From Planococcus kocurii (lineage in GTDB: Bacteria; Bacillota; Bacilli; Bacillales_A; Planococcaceae), in contig NZ_CP013661.2 in assembly GCF_001465835.2 (NCBI RefSeq), forward strand, positions 186,001 to 250,000: DNA of 64,000 nucleotides, given 5' to 3'. Numbering within the stretch: position 1 is the first letter of the stretch; every line of letters starts with the position of its first letter. Made by a program: the position numbers and the translations under genes. This document shows positions 1 to 8,059 of this stretch, in pieces. The notes under the pieces are model-generated. The model did not search any database. It had not been told where the DNA came from and saw nothing but the letters and a program-made list of their open reading frames with translations.

Positions 1-109
1 CTAGAGTCGTGTCATGAATACAAATAATAGCTTTTAGGCCCGAGCTTTTATCTTGGCAAAATACTAACTGTTCGTAATCGTGTTGTTCCATTCTGTTGAA
101 AATTTCCAT
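1..109 (-). CDS. bcd: Leucine dehydrogenase, N-terminal fragment (cut by window edge)
   Basis: Only the first 36 codons lie in the window; the gene runs leftward off the edge. The visible protein begins [20 protein letters not shown] and continues into a [14 protein letters not shown]-type segment, the characteristic N-terminus of Bacillus leucine dehydrogenases. These enzymes reversibly deaminate branched-chain amino acids to 2-oxo acids using NAD. The ATG lies two bases after the ptb stop, and its ribosome-binding site (AGGGGG) is inside the last ptb codons, so the two genes are translationally linked in a ptb-bcd operon. The catalytic Lys region lies outside the window. Identity rests on a short but very recognisable stretch. 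Confidence 0.85.
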   Translation of the reverse strand, partial: MEIFNRMEQHDYEQLVFCQDKSSGLKAIICIHDTTL

Positions 110-111
110 TG

Positions 112-1044
112 TTAATTCCCCCTAGTAGATGTTCTTAGCGTTAATGATGAGCAAATGGCCAAAGCCAATGAATACAGTTTGCTGTCTGCACTATCAGCAC
201 GCGACGATAAAACAATTGGCGCTTTAGCACCAGCTACAATACTGCCGACTTTGGCATTTGCAAAAAAGACCAGCGATTTATACAGGATATTTCCGGATTC
301 AATAGTTGGAACAAGTAAAATGTCGGCGTTGCCGGCATTGTTTCCTGCTATTCGCTTATGTTTGGCCGCATCTACTGATATCGCATTGTCGAGAGCAAAT
401 GGCCCGTCTACGATACAATTTTTGATTTGGCCACGCCGATTCATCGCAGTAAGCGCTGCAGCGTCTAGTGTCACTTGCATGTTCGGATTAATTACTTCTA
501 CCCCCGCAAGTGGTGCAACGATTGGTAATTCTACACCTACTGAGCGCGCGATTTGAACAGCATTTTGAATAATTTGTACTTTTTGAGGTAAATCAGGACT
601 AATATTCATGCCTGCATCTGTCAAAAAAATCAACCGATCAAACCCAGCGACTTCAAAAACAGCTACATGAGACATGATCGAGCCCGTCCGCAGACCATAG
701 GTTGGATTTAGTACGGCCTTTAACAGTACCGCTGTCGCAATCTGACCCTTCATCAAGATATCGGAATCATTCCTGAATACGGACTTTACAGCTTCTTGTG
801 CAGCCATTTCCAAACTATCAACGTGACACAACTGAACTTTAGGGTGATCGAGCAGCTCGGGAAAATGCTCCCTTAGCATTGCTGTTACAGTCAATTCATC
901 GTCGTATAGTCGGAAATGAGCCATATTGCGTTCGATAGCCATACTCACGGCTTTGAGAACGGACACATCAGCAGCAGCTGCAACAGCCACCGTATGATTA
1001 GACTCATCCGAAACCATCTCGAATAACTGATTTAATGTGGCCAT
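112..1044 (-). CDS. ptb: Phosphate butyryltransferase
   Basis: 310-residue protein of the phosphate acetyl/butyryltransferase family (PTA_PTB). It exchanges CoA for phosphate on butyryl- or branched-chain acyl-CoA; with a butyrate kinase, normally encoded downstream in this operon, it yields ATP and short acids. Length is usual for Ptb. Family features include the DILMKGQI segment near residue 95, [11 protein letters not shown] near 122 and the C-terminal [19 protein letters not shown] region. The ATG is preceded by GAGGTG with a good gap. It is the first gene of the bkd operon: bcd follows two bases downstream, and the regulator bkdR lies 130 bases upstream in the same direction. The intergenic region carries TGCAA palindromes and a cre-like site. 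Confidence 0.92.
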   Translation of the reverse strand: MATLNQLFEMVSDESNHTVAVAAAADVSVLKAVSMAIERNMAHFRLYDDELTVTAMLREHFPELLDHPKVQLCHVDSLEMAAQEAVKSVFRNDSDILMKGQIATAVLLKAVLNPTYGLRTGSIMSHVAVFEVAGFDRLIFLTDAGMNISPDLPQKVQIIQNAVQIARSVGVELPIVAPLAGVEVINPNMQVTLDAAALTAMNRRGQIKNCIVDGPFALDNAISVDAAKHKRIAGNNAGNADILLVPTIESGNILYKSLVFFANAKVGSIVAGAKAPIVLSSRADSADSKLYSLALAICSSLTLRTSTRGN

Positions 1045-1100
1045 TACCGCTCACCTCATTCTTCTTAATTAAAACAGAACAAATGGTCATATATAAGAGA

Positions 1101-1114
1101 TGAAAGCGTTTTAT
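1101..1114. promoter_or_regulatory. Catabolite-responsive element (cre)-like site upstream of ptb
   Basis: TGAAAGCGTTTTAT matches 13 of 14 positions of the CcpA operator consensus TGWAARCGYTWNCW; the miss is the penultimate C. It lies 57-70 bases upstream of the ptb start, between the TGCAA palindromes and a possible TATATA -10 element. CcpA control of branched-chain acid catabolism is plausible, but this is a sequence match only. Confidence 0.5.
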
Positions 1115-1137
1115 TTGCTTTTTAGCACGTAAAACAT

Positions 1138-1182
1138 TGCAATTAATTGCAAAACCCTGCAATAATTTGCAAAACTATTGCA
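1138..1182. promoter_or_regulatory. Array of TGCAA / TTGCA palindromes upstream of ptb (putative BkdR operators)
   Basis: Three palindromic units sit head to tail. Bases 1138-1151 are TGCAATTAATTGCA, a perfect 14-base palindrome. Bases 1158-1171 are TGCAATAATTTGCA, with perfect five-base arms. Bases 1168-1182 are TGCAAAACTATTGCA, which shares an arm with the second unit and overlaps the bkdR stop codon. The first two units start 20 bases apart, about two helical turns. The same motif occurs upstream of bkdR at 3251-3264. BkdR is the obvious candidate binder because it carries a Fis-type helix-turn-helix; this is inference. Confidence 0.55.
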
Positions 1183-3229
1183 TTAACCCGTATTTCTCTA
1201 ATTTGTAATACAAGGTTCGGAGAGAGATTTCTAATTGTTTTGCCGTTTTGGATTTATTGCCTTTAGCCTGTTTCAAAGCATGATGTAAAATTCCTCGTTC
1301 AACAGTATCCAATTGTTCTTGCAAAGGCATGGAGGATTGAATGAGTACTTCGTTTTTCGCTTCTGCAACTCGTAGCATACTAAGTGGGATGTGTTCTTCA
1401 GTTAATACACGGTCGTTCATCTGCATGAAGATCATCGAACGGCTCAGTACGTTTTCCAGTTCCCTGACATTACCTGGCCAATCATAGACACGCAAATACT
1501 GTAAGGCTTTGTCAGAAATCGATTCAACACTGCGCCCGTACTCCTGATTTAACTTCAACAATAGACGCCCAGTAATTCTCGGAATGTCTTGCTTTCGATT
1601 ACGCAAAGGCGGAATTAAAATTGGCATCCTGTTTAACCGATAATACAGATCCTCACGAAACTTCCCTTCAAGCAATGCTTTTTCCATGTTTGCATTTGTC
1701 GACGCAATCACACGCACGTTAACAGGAATCGGTTTACTCCCACCTATACGTAAGGTTTCATGTTCTTGTAGTACACGTAGCAATTTACTTTGAAGCATCG
1801 ATGACAATTCACCAATTTCATCTAAAAAGATGCTGCCATTATTGGCTTCTTCAAACAAGCCGCGCTTTTCTCCTGTTTTAATACCTGGAATGGCTCCTTC
1901 TTCATAACCGAAAAGTTCACTTTCTAACAGTTCCTCTGAAAGCGCAGCGCAATTGACGCGGACGAATTTATTGTATTTCCGCTCACTAGCACTGTGGATG
2001 GCGTGTGCGAATAATTCTTTACCAGTCCCCGACTCACCGCGCAATAATACGGTCACTAAAGTTTGTGCGGCTAATTTTGCTTGTTGAAGAGATAATTGCA
2101 TTTCTGACGACAACCCGATGATGTCATCAAAGGTATACTTCGATTCCAGTGTACGAATAATACTTCGAGCACGATCTAGCTCTTTCATTAGGGAGCGAAT
2201 TTCGGTCGTATCGTGAATGACGCCAACACTGCCTTTTAACTTATTGTCGACGATAATGGGTGCGACGTTAACAATAACTTCGCGGTTTGACGGACCTACT
2301 TTTAAATTAACTCCGCGTACAGGCTTGCGTGTTTGCAGTGCTTTTAAGTGCATGCTTTCTCCTTCAGAGATATCTGCCGATGCCGGCTGACCGATAACAT
2401 CCTTCATCTGCAAGCCGGTAATTCGTGTATACGCTGGATTTACAAGCAATCCATTGCCCTTTTCATCTACTACGGATATAGCGTCATCACTCGACTGGAT
2501 AATGGCTTCTAACATGGTCTGCACTTCTTTCAGATCTGTTATTTCTTCTGCTAACGCAACCACTTCCGTAATGTCTTTAAACACCGCAAAGGCACCGATG
2601 ATCTCTCCATCATCACCAATCATTGGAAACCGGGAAGTAACAATTCTCGAACCATTTTCTAACGGCAGTTCTTTGTTCAATTCGGTGCGACCCGTTTCGT
2701 AGATTCTTGGCAATTCACTTAAGGAAATAAATTCGTGAATATGCTTTCCGAGTGTTTCATCAACTGTCACTTCAAGCATTCGCGCTGCACTTTTATTGAT
2801 AAATGTAATATGGCTTGTTTTATCAATACCAATCATGCCTTCTTCTATTGAATTGAAAATGATTTTTTCTCTACGACTTTCTTTACTTAACCGATTAATA
2901 AAATGCTCTTTTTCTTCCAATAAACGAACCAATACATTTGCAAGACTGCCAGGAACGATAACCGTCTTTTTCAAAAAATACGTTTTTAGCTCTTGATAAA
3001 AAGAATCACTTCCAGTGACATTAAAGACAATATCAATATCCGCTTTATTGAATTTCCGGTAATCCTCCGCAACCGAAATACCGTGAGACCGCGCAGTTAA
3101 AACAGCAGGCGCATCCATGTGTAAATCAACGACGCCATGTACGTCTAAATAATCCGTTTCGAGAAGAGTCTTTAAAATAGCAGACCCTCCAACACCACCG
3201 CCGACAATTAATACTGTTTGCAATTTCAT
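1175..3229 (-). CDS. bkdR: BkdR/TyrR-like AAA+ enhancer-binding-type transcriptional regulator
   Basis: 684 residues. A Rossmann-like N-terminus ([18 protein letters not shown], about 6-23; domain to about 110) is followed by two PAS domains (about 120-225 and 240-345), an AAA+ ATPase (about 365-590) with Walker A GESGTGKE and a FLDEIGE Walker B, and a C-terminal Fis-type helix-turn-helix ([20 protein letters not shown]). The architecture matches BkdR, the activator of branched-chain amino acid degradation, and the gene sits directly upstream of ptb. Oddly, the loop that is GAFTGA in sigma-54 activators reads GAIPGI, losing the Phe and Thr known to engage DNA and sigma-54. The ATG has AAGGGAG upstream. 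Function as a sigma-54 activator is therefore uncertain. Confidence 0.85.
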   Translation of the reverse strand: MKLQTVLIVGGGVGGSAILKTLLETDYLDVHGVVDLHMDAPAVLTARSHGISVAEDYRKFNKADIDIVFNVTGSDSFYQELKTYFLKKTVIVPGSLANVLVRLLEEKEHFINRLSKESRREKIIFNSIEEGMIGIDKTSHITFINKSAARMLEVTVDETLGKHIHEFISLSELPRIYETGRTELNKELPLENGSRIVTSRFPMIGDDGEIIGAFAVFKDITEVVALAEEITDLKEVQTMLEAIIQSSDDAISVVDEKGNGLLVNPAYTRITGLQMKDVIGQPASADISEGESMHLKALQTRKPVRGVNLKVGPSNREVIVNVAPIIVDNKLKGSVGVIHDTTEIRSLMKELDRARSIIRTLESKYTFDDIIGLSSEMQLSLQQAKLAAQTLVTVLLRGESGTGKELFAHAIHSASERKYNKFVRVNCAALSEELLESELFGYEEGAIPGIKTGEKRGLFEEANNGSIFLDEIGELSSMLQSKLLRVLQEHETLRIGGSKPIPVNVRVIASTNANMEKALLEGKFREDLYYRLNRMPILIPPLRNRKQDIPRITGRLLLKLNQEYGRSVESISDKALQYLRVYDWPGNVRELENVLSRSMIFMQMNDRVLTEEHIPLSMLRVAEAKNEVLIQSSMPLQEQLDTVERGILHHALKQAKGNKSKTAKQLEISLRTLYYKLEKYGLMQ

Positions 3230-3250
3230 TCAAACTCCCTTCCACCAATA

Positions 3251-3264
3251 TGCAAGTAATTGCA
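3251..3264. promoter_or_regulatory. TGCAA-N4-TTGCA palindrome in the bkdR leader
   Basis: TGCAAGTAATTGCA lies 22 bases upstream of the bkdR ATG, with the same arms as the units upstream of ptb. Placement between a putative promoter (weak TTGTCA ... TACGCT on the minus strand) and the start codon would suit autorepression. Binding is inferred. Confidence 0.5.
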
Positions 3265-3348
3265 ATAATATTTTAAGCGTACATCAGGAAGGTTTTCTTG
3301 ACAACTTTAATAGAATTAGAAACAATAGAAGCAGAAGGATGTGGAATT

Positions 3349-3582
3349 ATGGGTCGTCTAGTGGCATTTATCATTTTGCTGATTCCTGGAATTATGGCGG
3401 CATATGGCATTAAATTAATGCGTGATACGTTATTTAATAAATTGCTCGAGCCTTTTCCGGCTCTTTGGCTCCAGTTTACATTTGGCACTCTTTTTGTCGT
3501 TCTAGGAATCGGTTTTTTTGCCGGATTTCTATTGAATCGCGATCGAAAAAAAGGGACCGTTTCAAAAAGATTCCAGAAATAA
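3349..3582 (+). CDS. yqzF: DUF2627 small membrane protein (YqzF)
   Basis: 77-residue protein with two membrane segments (LVAFIILLIPGIMAAYGIKL, and FGTLFVVLGIGFFAGFLL) and a basic C-terminus (NRDRKKGTVSKR). Sequence and position, between bkdR and the GDPD gene, match B. subtilis YqzF of the DUF2627 family; function unknown. I chose the ATG at 3349 because AGAAGGA precedes it at the right distance. The frame is open further upstream to a TTG, but that TTG is part of the likely -35 box (TTGACA at 3298-3303), so it is not the start. The gene is divergent from bkdR and converges on the GDPD gene. Confidence 0.85.
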   Translation: MGRLVAFIILLIPGIMAAYGIKLMRDTLFNKLLEPFPALWLQFTFGTLFVVLGIGFFAGFLLNRDRKKGTVSKRFQK

Positions 3583-3626
3583 AAAAATTGCGTCTACCCA
3601 AAAAGGGGAGACGCAATTTTTCTTTT
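3583..3626. terminator. Bidirectional terminator between yqzF and the GDPD gene
   Basis: The arms ATTGCGTCT and AGACGCAAT are extended by CCC/GGG, with A-run and T-run flanks on both sides. The hairpin overlaps the last 11 codons of the minus-strand phosphodiesterase gene, so one structure can end both convergent transcripts. Confidence 0.85.
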
Positions 3627-4319
3627 AACACGATCTGGGTAATTGGTAATAATACCAACCGTTTGTGAATTAAGTTGAGTGATAAGCGACTCCGACCCTA
3701 AAACTCCGTACAACCGAACTTTCTTGTCCAACTCTAGGACATCGGCCCATAAAGCTTTATTAAGAAGGCGTTTATGGAGATGAATACTGTCGACCCACTC
3801 CATTTCTTTCACGTAAGGCAGCTGTTTATTCTTTTTAATAATCAGAGCCATTTCAGTAGAAGGCATCAATTTCTTCATTTCTTCCAGCAATTGCGGATTA
3901 AACGAAGACAAATGGATATCCCTAATCCCCTCCAACATAGCTGCAAGAATTTGTGGTCCTTTTGGATTTTTCACAAATGATGCTTTTAACTCAACGTTCA
4001 ATGGAATGTTCTTTTTTTTTGCCCATTGAAACACTTCATACGCTAATGGGATTTGATAATGCTGAAATGGACGTATCCATTTTTTGCCGACACGAAGATC
4101 TTTTATGTCTTCGTAAGCAAGTGCCTCAATATCTGCATTAAAACCAGTTAGTCGCCGCAAGTTGTCATCATGAAAGACAACAACAACGCCGTCTTTCGTA
4201 ATTTGTACATCAAGCTCAATCCCAACACCAAATTCACAAGCCTTAAAAAAAGCGTCCCATGTATTTTCCAGTGCATATCCTGAAGCGCCTCGGTGTGCAT
4301 ACACTTTGACTTCAGACAA
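3594..4319 (-). CDS. yqiK: Glycerophosphodiester phosphodiesterase family protein (YqiK-like)
   Basis: About 241 residues of the GDPD family, which hydrolyse glycerophosphodiesters to glycerol 3-phosphate and an alcohol. The signature residues are present: HRGASGYALENTWDAF near the N-terminus, ELDVQITKDG and FHDDNLRRLTG for metal and catalytic His, NVELK, and a C-terminal TNYPD. There is no signal peptide, so it is probably cytosolic. An ATG at 4328 directly abuts the ribosome-binding site AGAGG; the TTG at 4319 sits eight bases from it and is the better start. Its final codons form one arm of the shared terminator with yqzF. Position next to yqzF and spo0A matches B. subtilis yqiK. Confidence 0.85.
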   Translation of the reverse strand: MSEVKVYAHRGASGYALENTWDAFFKACEFGVGIELDVQITKDGVVVVFHDDNLRRLTGFNADIEALAYEDIKDLRVGKKWIRPFQHYQIPLAYEVFQWAKKKNIPLNVELKASFVKNPKGPQILAAMLEGIRDIHLSSFNPQLLEEMKKLMPSTEMALIIKKNKQLPYVKEMEWVDSIHLHKRLLNKALWADVLELDKKVRLYGVLGSESLITQLNSQTVGIITNYPDRVKRKIASPLFG

Positions 4320-4525
4320 TAAAATCATCCTCTTCCATTTCTGAAATCCACTAAACGAGTAAAACCGAATTTACTATCGATTCTACTAGCCGTTTCTTTG
4401 CAGTTCCATCACTATTTTATCATTTATTAGGACAAACTAACAGTATTGTCGTTTTACTGACTTTTTTTGGTTTTGCTGTTTTCGTATACTTCCTTATGTA
4501 AAAAAATACATTGTAAGCTTTAAAA

Positions 4526-4557
4526 CAAAAAACCGATGAATTAAAGTCTCATCGGTC
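4526..4557 (-). terminator. Rho-independent terminator after the 58-residue membrane protein gene
   Basis: Stem ACCGATGA (4532-4539) pairs with TCATCGGT (4549-4556). On the minus strand it is followed by TTTTTTG. It lies 28 bases past the stop of the small gene at 4585-4761, which supports that gene being transcribed. Confidence 0.65.
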
Positions 4558-4584
4558 GATTATCTATTGGATCATAGTAGGTTT

Positions 4585-4761
4585 TTAAAGCGACGCCATC
4601 GTAAAAAATGCAATCAAAATGCTAACGCAATAAACACCATAAAAATACAGCCGGTCGGTGACAGTTCCTTCACCATTACCTAAAAAATAGTCATCAATTT
4701 GCCGAATCAATTGCAATTGCGCTCGCCTCTTTTCATCCCATTGATTTTCCGGTCTCGTCAT
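4585..4761 (-). CDS. Hypothetical 58-residue membrane protein
   Basis: Read by hand: MTRPENQWDEKRRAQLQLIR at the N-terminus, then a charged linker (QIDDYFLGNGEGTVTDRL), then one hydrophobic segment (YFYGVYCVSILIAFFTMASL) that runs to the stop. This looks like a tail-anchored small protein with a soluble charged N-terminus. A hairpin terminator follows. The ribosome-binding site is poor (GGGAAC about 20 bases upstream), which lowers confidence. An in-frame stop lies just upstream, so the ATG at 4761 is the only good start. It sits between spo0A and the GDPD gene. I do not recognise the family. Confidence 0.55.
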   Translation of the reverse strand: MTRPENQWDEKRRAQLQLIRQIDDYFLGNGEGTVTDRLYFYGVYCVSILIAFFTMASL

Positions 4762-4883
4762 TCTTAATCATTCGGAAAGTTCCCTTTTTTTAAAAACAAT
4801 GTCTTATTCTTTTCCTTTATTGTGCTTTTTTTAAACCTACCCATTCGCTCCAACAAACACAATAAATGTGCTTAGAATTAACT

Positions 4884-4923
4884 AAAAAAACTTCCCTACC
4901 GCCATTTTGGCGACAAGAAAGTT
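4884..4923 (-). terminator. Terminator downstream of spo0A
   Basis: On the minus strand, CTTTCTTGTCGCC folds onto GGCGGTAGGGAAG with some G-U pairs and a short AAAAT loop, followed by seven T residues. It begins 17 bases after the spo0A stop. Confidence 0.75.
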
Positions 4924-4939
4924 TCGATAAATTCTCCGA

Positions 4940-5707
4940 TTATAAATCGTCTCGCATTTTCAGCTGCAAACTATCTGCGACCATTGCAATAAATTCCGAA
5001 TTAGTTGGTTTTGATTCTAAATGCGCTACACTGTAGCCGAAAATTTTCGAGATATGATCGACCGTTTCATGACGATTCCAGACTTGCTCAATTGCATGGC
5101 GAATCGATCTTTCTACCCTCGACGACGTCGTGTCAAATTTAGTAGCAATTCCCGGATATAATACTTTAGTGACTTTATTTAATATTTCTGGTTGTTCCAG
5201 TACTAACGAAACGGCTTCTTTTAAATAAAGATAGCCTTTAAGATGAGGGGGGATCCCAATATCTTTCACCATATTCGTAATCAAATCATCTTTCGTTCGC
5301 TTGTCTTCAGTTTGCTTTGTTTTACCAGTTCGTGCATTCATAATATGATTAATCTGGACTGCAAGGCGTTCTACCTCAAAAGGTTTCATAATAAAATAGG
5401 AAGCTCCGTACTCCGCAGCCTGGCTCATGATCGATTCCTGTCCAAAAGCAGACAGCATAATTACATCAATTCCCTGTAAATCTTCATTTTCTTTGATAGC
5501 ATCTAAAACAGCGATGCCGTCTAGATAAGGCATAATAATATCCAATAATAAGACATCAATTGTGTGGTTTTGGAGCATTTCGATACAAGTTTTGCCGTTA
5601 TAAGCAACTTTTACTACTTCCATGTTAGCTTGTGCATTTAAATAATCTTCCATCAGTCCGACCAATTCGCGATTATCATCTGCAATTGCGATTTTTATTT
5701 TTTTCAT
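4940..5707 (-). CDS. spo0A: Sporulation/stationary-phase response regulator Spo0A
   Basis: 255 residues. The N-terminal receiver domain (about 1-125) has the acidic pair D10-D11, phosphoacceptor Asp56 in LLLDIIMP, the Ser in MLSAFGQ and the Lys in IMKPFE. The C-terminal DNA-binding domain (about 145-255) contains the conserved VTKVLYPGIATKF and TTSSRVERSIRHAIEQ segments that recognise 0A boxes. Spo0A is the phosphorelay output that controls sporulation, biofilm and competence genes. Here recN lies 89 bases upstream, whereas B. subtilis has spoIVB between recN and spo0A. Its absence suggests that spo0A is kept for non-sporulation roles, although spoIVB could lie elsewhere. Confidence 0.96.
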   Translation of the reverse strand: MKKIKIAIADDNRELVGLMEDYLNAQANMEVVKVAYNGKTCIEMLQNHTIDVLLLDIIMPYLDGIAVLDAIKENEDLQGIDVIMLSAFGQESIMSQAAEYGASYFIMKPFEVERLAVQINHIMNARTGKTKQTEDKRTKDDLITNMVKDIGIPPHLKGYLYLKEAVSLVLEQPEILNKVTKVLYPGIATKFDTTSSRVERSIRHAIEQVWNRHETVDHISKIFGYSVAHLESKPTNSEFIAMVADSLQLKMRDDL

Positions 5708-5796
5708 TCGACTCTCTCTCCTTGGTGACTGACTCTAGCAGGATTGTTTTTCTTCTTAATTGACTCTCTTTACCCTTACTGGCTGTCTTTATAACT

Positions 5797-7494
5797 TTAT
5801 TTCATCAATAGTTTACGGTCTGCCGCGAGTGATAACAATTCTTCCGCATGTTGCAAAGTCAGATCTGTTATTTCAGCTCCTGACAGCATACGACTCATTT
5901 CTTCCGTCCGCTCTCTTCCATTAAGCTCGGTCACCGCAGTGGTTGTTCGTTGCTTGTCGACTTTTTTCTCAATAAACAAATGCTGATCTGCCATCGCCGC
6001 TACTTGAGGCAAATGGGAAATACAAAGCACTTGAGAATCGACTGAGATAGCAGCAATTTTCTCAGCAATAGCCTGAGCCACTCGACCGCTAACACCTGTA
6101 TCCACTTCGTCGAATATAATGGAAGTTATGCCTTGATGCTCAGAGAAGATGGTTTTTAGTGCCAACATCATGCGGGACAATTCCCCGCCGGATGCTACTT
6201 TAGTTAAAGGTTTCAACGGTTCGCCAAGATTTGTTGAAATGTAAAAAGTAATTGCATCATGACCATGACGATCAAATCGACCGCTTGGCAACACGGTAAA
6301 GTTTACTTCAAACGATGCCTTTGCCATATGTAATTCTTTTAACTGCTCCATAATCGCTTTGCCTAGGCTTTTCGCTGCTTTTTTGCGAAGAATCGTTAAC
6401 TCTTCCGCTTCCACACGCAAATCCTCAGTTAATTCTTTTAACTTTTCTTGATCTAATTGATAACGCTGATCTCGGTTGACCAATTTATCCAATTCATCTG
6501 TCTGCTTTTCATGATACAGCAAAATGTCTTCTACAGAAGTCCCGTATTTTCTTTTTAGCGATTGAATAACAGCTAAACGTTGCTCGATTTCATTTAATCT
6601 ACCCGGATCGAATTCCATATCATCTAAAATTCGCTTGATTTCCGTACCGGTATCTTGGATTAAATAAAAAGCACCGGATAAAGTTTCAGAGGACCCTATA
6701 AAAGTTTCATCTACTGCTGCTGCATGTTCAAGTTCAGACATAGCGGATCCAATCCAATCCAGTCCTTTGCTTTCTCCTTGAATTGCTTCGTGCGCCGCAG
6801 AAATTGACTCGTATATCTTATTAAAATTTTGTAATTTTTTACGTTCTTGAATAAATTCTTCTTCTTCTCCTATAACCAACTCCGCTGCTTCGATTTCTTG
6901 CAGTTGGAAAGTCAATAAATCAATACGCTGTGCAATTTGCTGCTCATTTTCAGTATAAGAAGAAAACTCTCGCTTTAATTTTGTGTACTTATCAAATGTG
7001 TGGCTATAGCTTTCTTTTGACTTCGCTAAGCTTTTACCGGCAAACTGATCGAGCAAGTAAAGATGCTGTTTTTCATCCATCAATTCCTGTGTTTCGTGTT
7101 GGCCGTGAATATCAATTAGAGAAGCTCCAACTTCACGTAAAATAGAAATGGTAACGAGTTTACCATTTATTCGACAGACATTTTTGCCTTTATCATTTAA
7201 TTCTCTGCGCAACAAAATATCGCCATCACTCCAAGTGATACCGAATTCCTCTAATCTGCGAAATACCGGGTGTTGTTCATTTTCTAATGAAAACAAGCCT
7301 TCGATTTCTGCCTTTTTAGCGCCATGACGAATAAATTCTTGGCTTCCTCGTCCACCTGCTAAAAGATGAACCGCATCGATAATAATGGATTTACCGGCTC
7401 CGGTTTCTCCAGTCAAAACAGTCAATCCTTCAGAAAAGCTAACTGTCAAAGCATCAATAATAGCAAAATTGCGTATATCTAACTCCCGAAGCAT
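5797..7494 (-). CDS. recN: DNA repair protein RecN
   Basis: 565-residue SMC-like ATPase that acts early in double-strand break repair and recombination. Walker A is GETGAGKSI near residue 30. A long coiled-coil middle (about 150-370) follows, then the ABC signature VASGGELSRMMLALK and Walker B IIFDEVDTGVSG. The head domains at both ends fold together around ATP. The ATG is preceded by GAGGTG. It lies 16 bases downstream of argR and probably shares its transcript; the argR-recN pair is conserved in Bacillales. Confidence 0.96.
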   Translation of the reverse strand: MLRELDIRNFAIIDALTVSFSEGLTVLTGETGAGKSIIIDAVHLLAGGRGSQEFIRHGAKKAEIEGLFSLENEQHPVFRRLEEFGITWSDGDILLRRELNDKGKNVCRINGKLVTISILREVGASLIDIHGQHETQELMDEKQHLYLLDQFAGKSLAKSKESYSHTFDKYTKLKREFSSYTENEQQIAQRIDLLTFQLQEIEAAELVIGEEEEFIQERKKLQNFNKIYESISAAHEAIQGESKGLDWIGSAMSELEHAAAVDETFIGSSETLSGAFYLIQDTGTEIKRILDDMEFDPGRLNEIEQRLAVIQSLKRKYGTSVEDILLYHEKQTDELDKLVNRDQRYQLDQEKLKELTEDLRVEAEELTILRKKAAKSLGKAIMEQLKELHMAKASFEVNFTVLPSGRFDRHGHDAITFYISTNLGEPLKPLTKVASGGELSRMMLALKTIFSEHQGITSIIFDEVDTGVSGRVAQAIAEKIAAISVDSQVLCISHLPQVAAMADQHLFIEKKVDKQRTTTAVTELNGRERTEEMSRMLSGAEITDLTLQHAEELLSLAADRKLLMK

Positions 7495-7510
7495 ATCCGC
7501 TCACCTCTTC

Positions 7511-7960
7511 TTAAAGCATTTCGATTAAACGTTGTTTTAAAATTTCACGCTGTTCGGTATCTCGGCAAATAATAAGACATGTATCATCCCCACAAATTGT
7601 TCCAAGAATTTCTTCCCAGTCCAAATGATCAATGAGTGAGCCAATTGCATGAGCATTACCTGGCAAAGTTTTCATTACTAAGAAATGGCTAGCTCCGTCA
7701 ATGCTAACAAAAGCATCTGTCAATGCACGATGCAGTTTTTGCATTGGATTAAAACGTTGATCAGCTGGCAAACTGTATTTGTAACGCCCATCTTGAAGCG
7801 GTACTTTTACTAAATGCAATTCTTTTATATCCCGTGAAACAGTTGCTTGTGTCACTTCATAGCCCGCTGATTTTAGTAGTTCTACCAACTCATCTTGTGT
7901 TTCAATTTCGCGATTTGATATAAGATCGCGTATTTTAATGTGACGCTGTCCTTTATTCAT
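7511..7960 (-). CDS. argR: Arginine repressor ArgR/AhrC
   Basis: 149 residues, the usual length. The N-terminal winged helix (about 1-70) contains TQDELVELL and the recognition helix segment [13 protein letters not shown]. The C-terminal domain carries the arginine-binding and trimerisation [15 protein letters not shown] segment. It represses arginine biosynthesis and activates catabolism in response to arginine. A near-consensus ARG box lies just upstream of its start, suggesting autoregulation. It follows tlyA and dxs in the same direction but is separated from tlyA by a terminator, so it likely has its own promoter. Confidence 0.95.
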   Translation of the reverse strand: MNKGQRHIKIRDLISNREIETQDELVELLKSAGYEVTQATVSRDIKELHLVKVPLQDGRYKYSLPADQRFNPMQKLHRALTDAFVSIDGASHFLVMKTLPGNAHAIGSLIDHLDWEEILGTICGDDTCLIICRDTEQREILKQRLIEML

Positions 7961-7974
7961 GTTGTGCCCCCTTG

Positions 7975-7992
7975 AATGAATAATTATTCCAT
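7975..7992. promoter_or_regulatory. ARG box upstream of argR
   Basis: AATGAATAATTATTCCAT matches the ArgR half-site palindrome TGAAT-W4-ATTCA with one clear mismatch (C for A). It lies 15-32 bases upstream of the argR ATG, a position suited to autorepression. Binding is inferred from ArgR consensus knowledge. Confidence 0.6.
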
Positions 7993-8031
7993 ATACCTAA
8001 TATTCTAACTCTATTTCATACACAAGACAAG

Positions 8032-8059
8032 AAAACACATTCCTTTTGGAATGTGTTTA
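8032..8059 (-). terminator. Terminator at the 3' end of tlyA
   Basis: AAACACATTCC pairs with GGAATGTGTTT across a four-base loop, and the minus strand continues TTTTC. The upstream arm overlaps the tlyA stop codon. Confidence 0.8.

Noticed and set aside
155-556. 133-codon open frame on the + strand antisense to ptb
   Set aside because: It lacks a good ribosome-binding site and lies entirely within ptb, whose protein is clearly real; it is a shadow frame.
1045-1174. Sigma-54 (-24/-12) promoter upstream of ptb
   Set aside because: I looked for GG-N10-GC on the minus strand because bkd operons are usually sigma-54 dependent. No pair with the right spacing exists in the gap.
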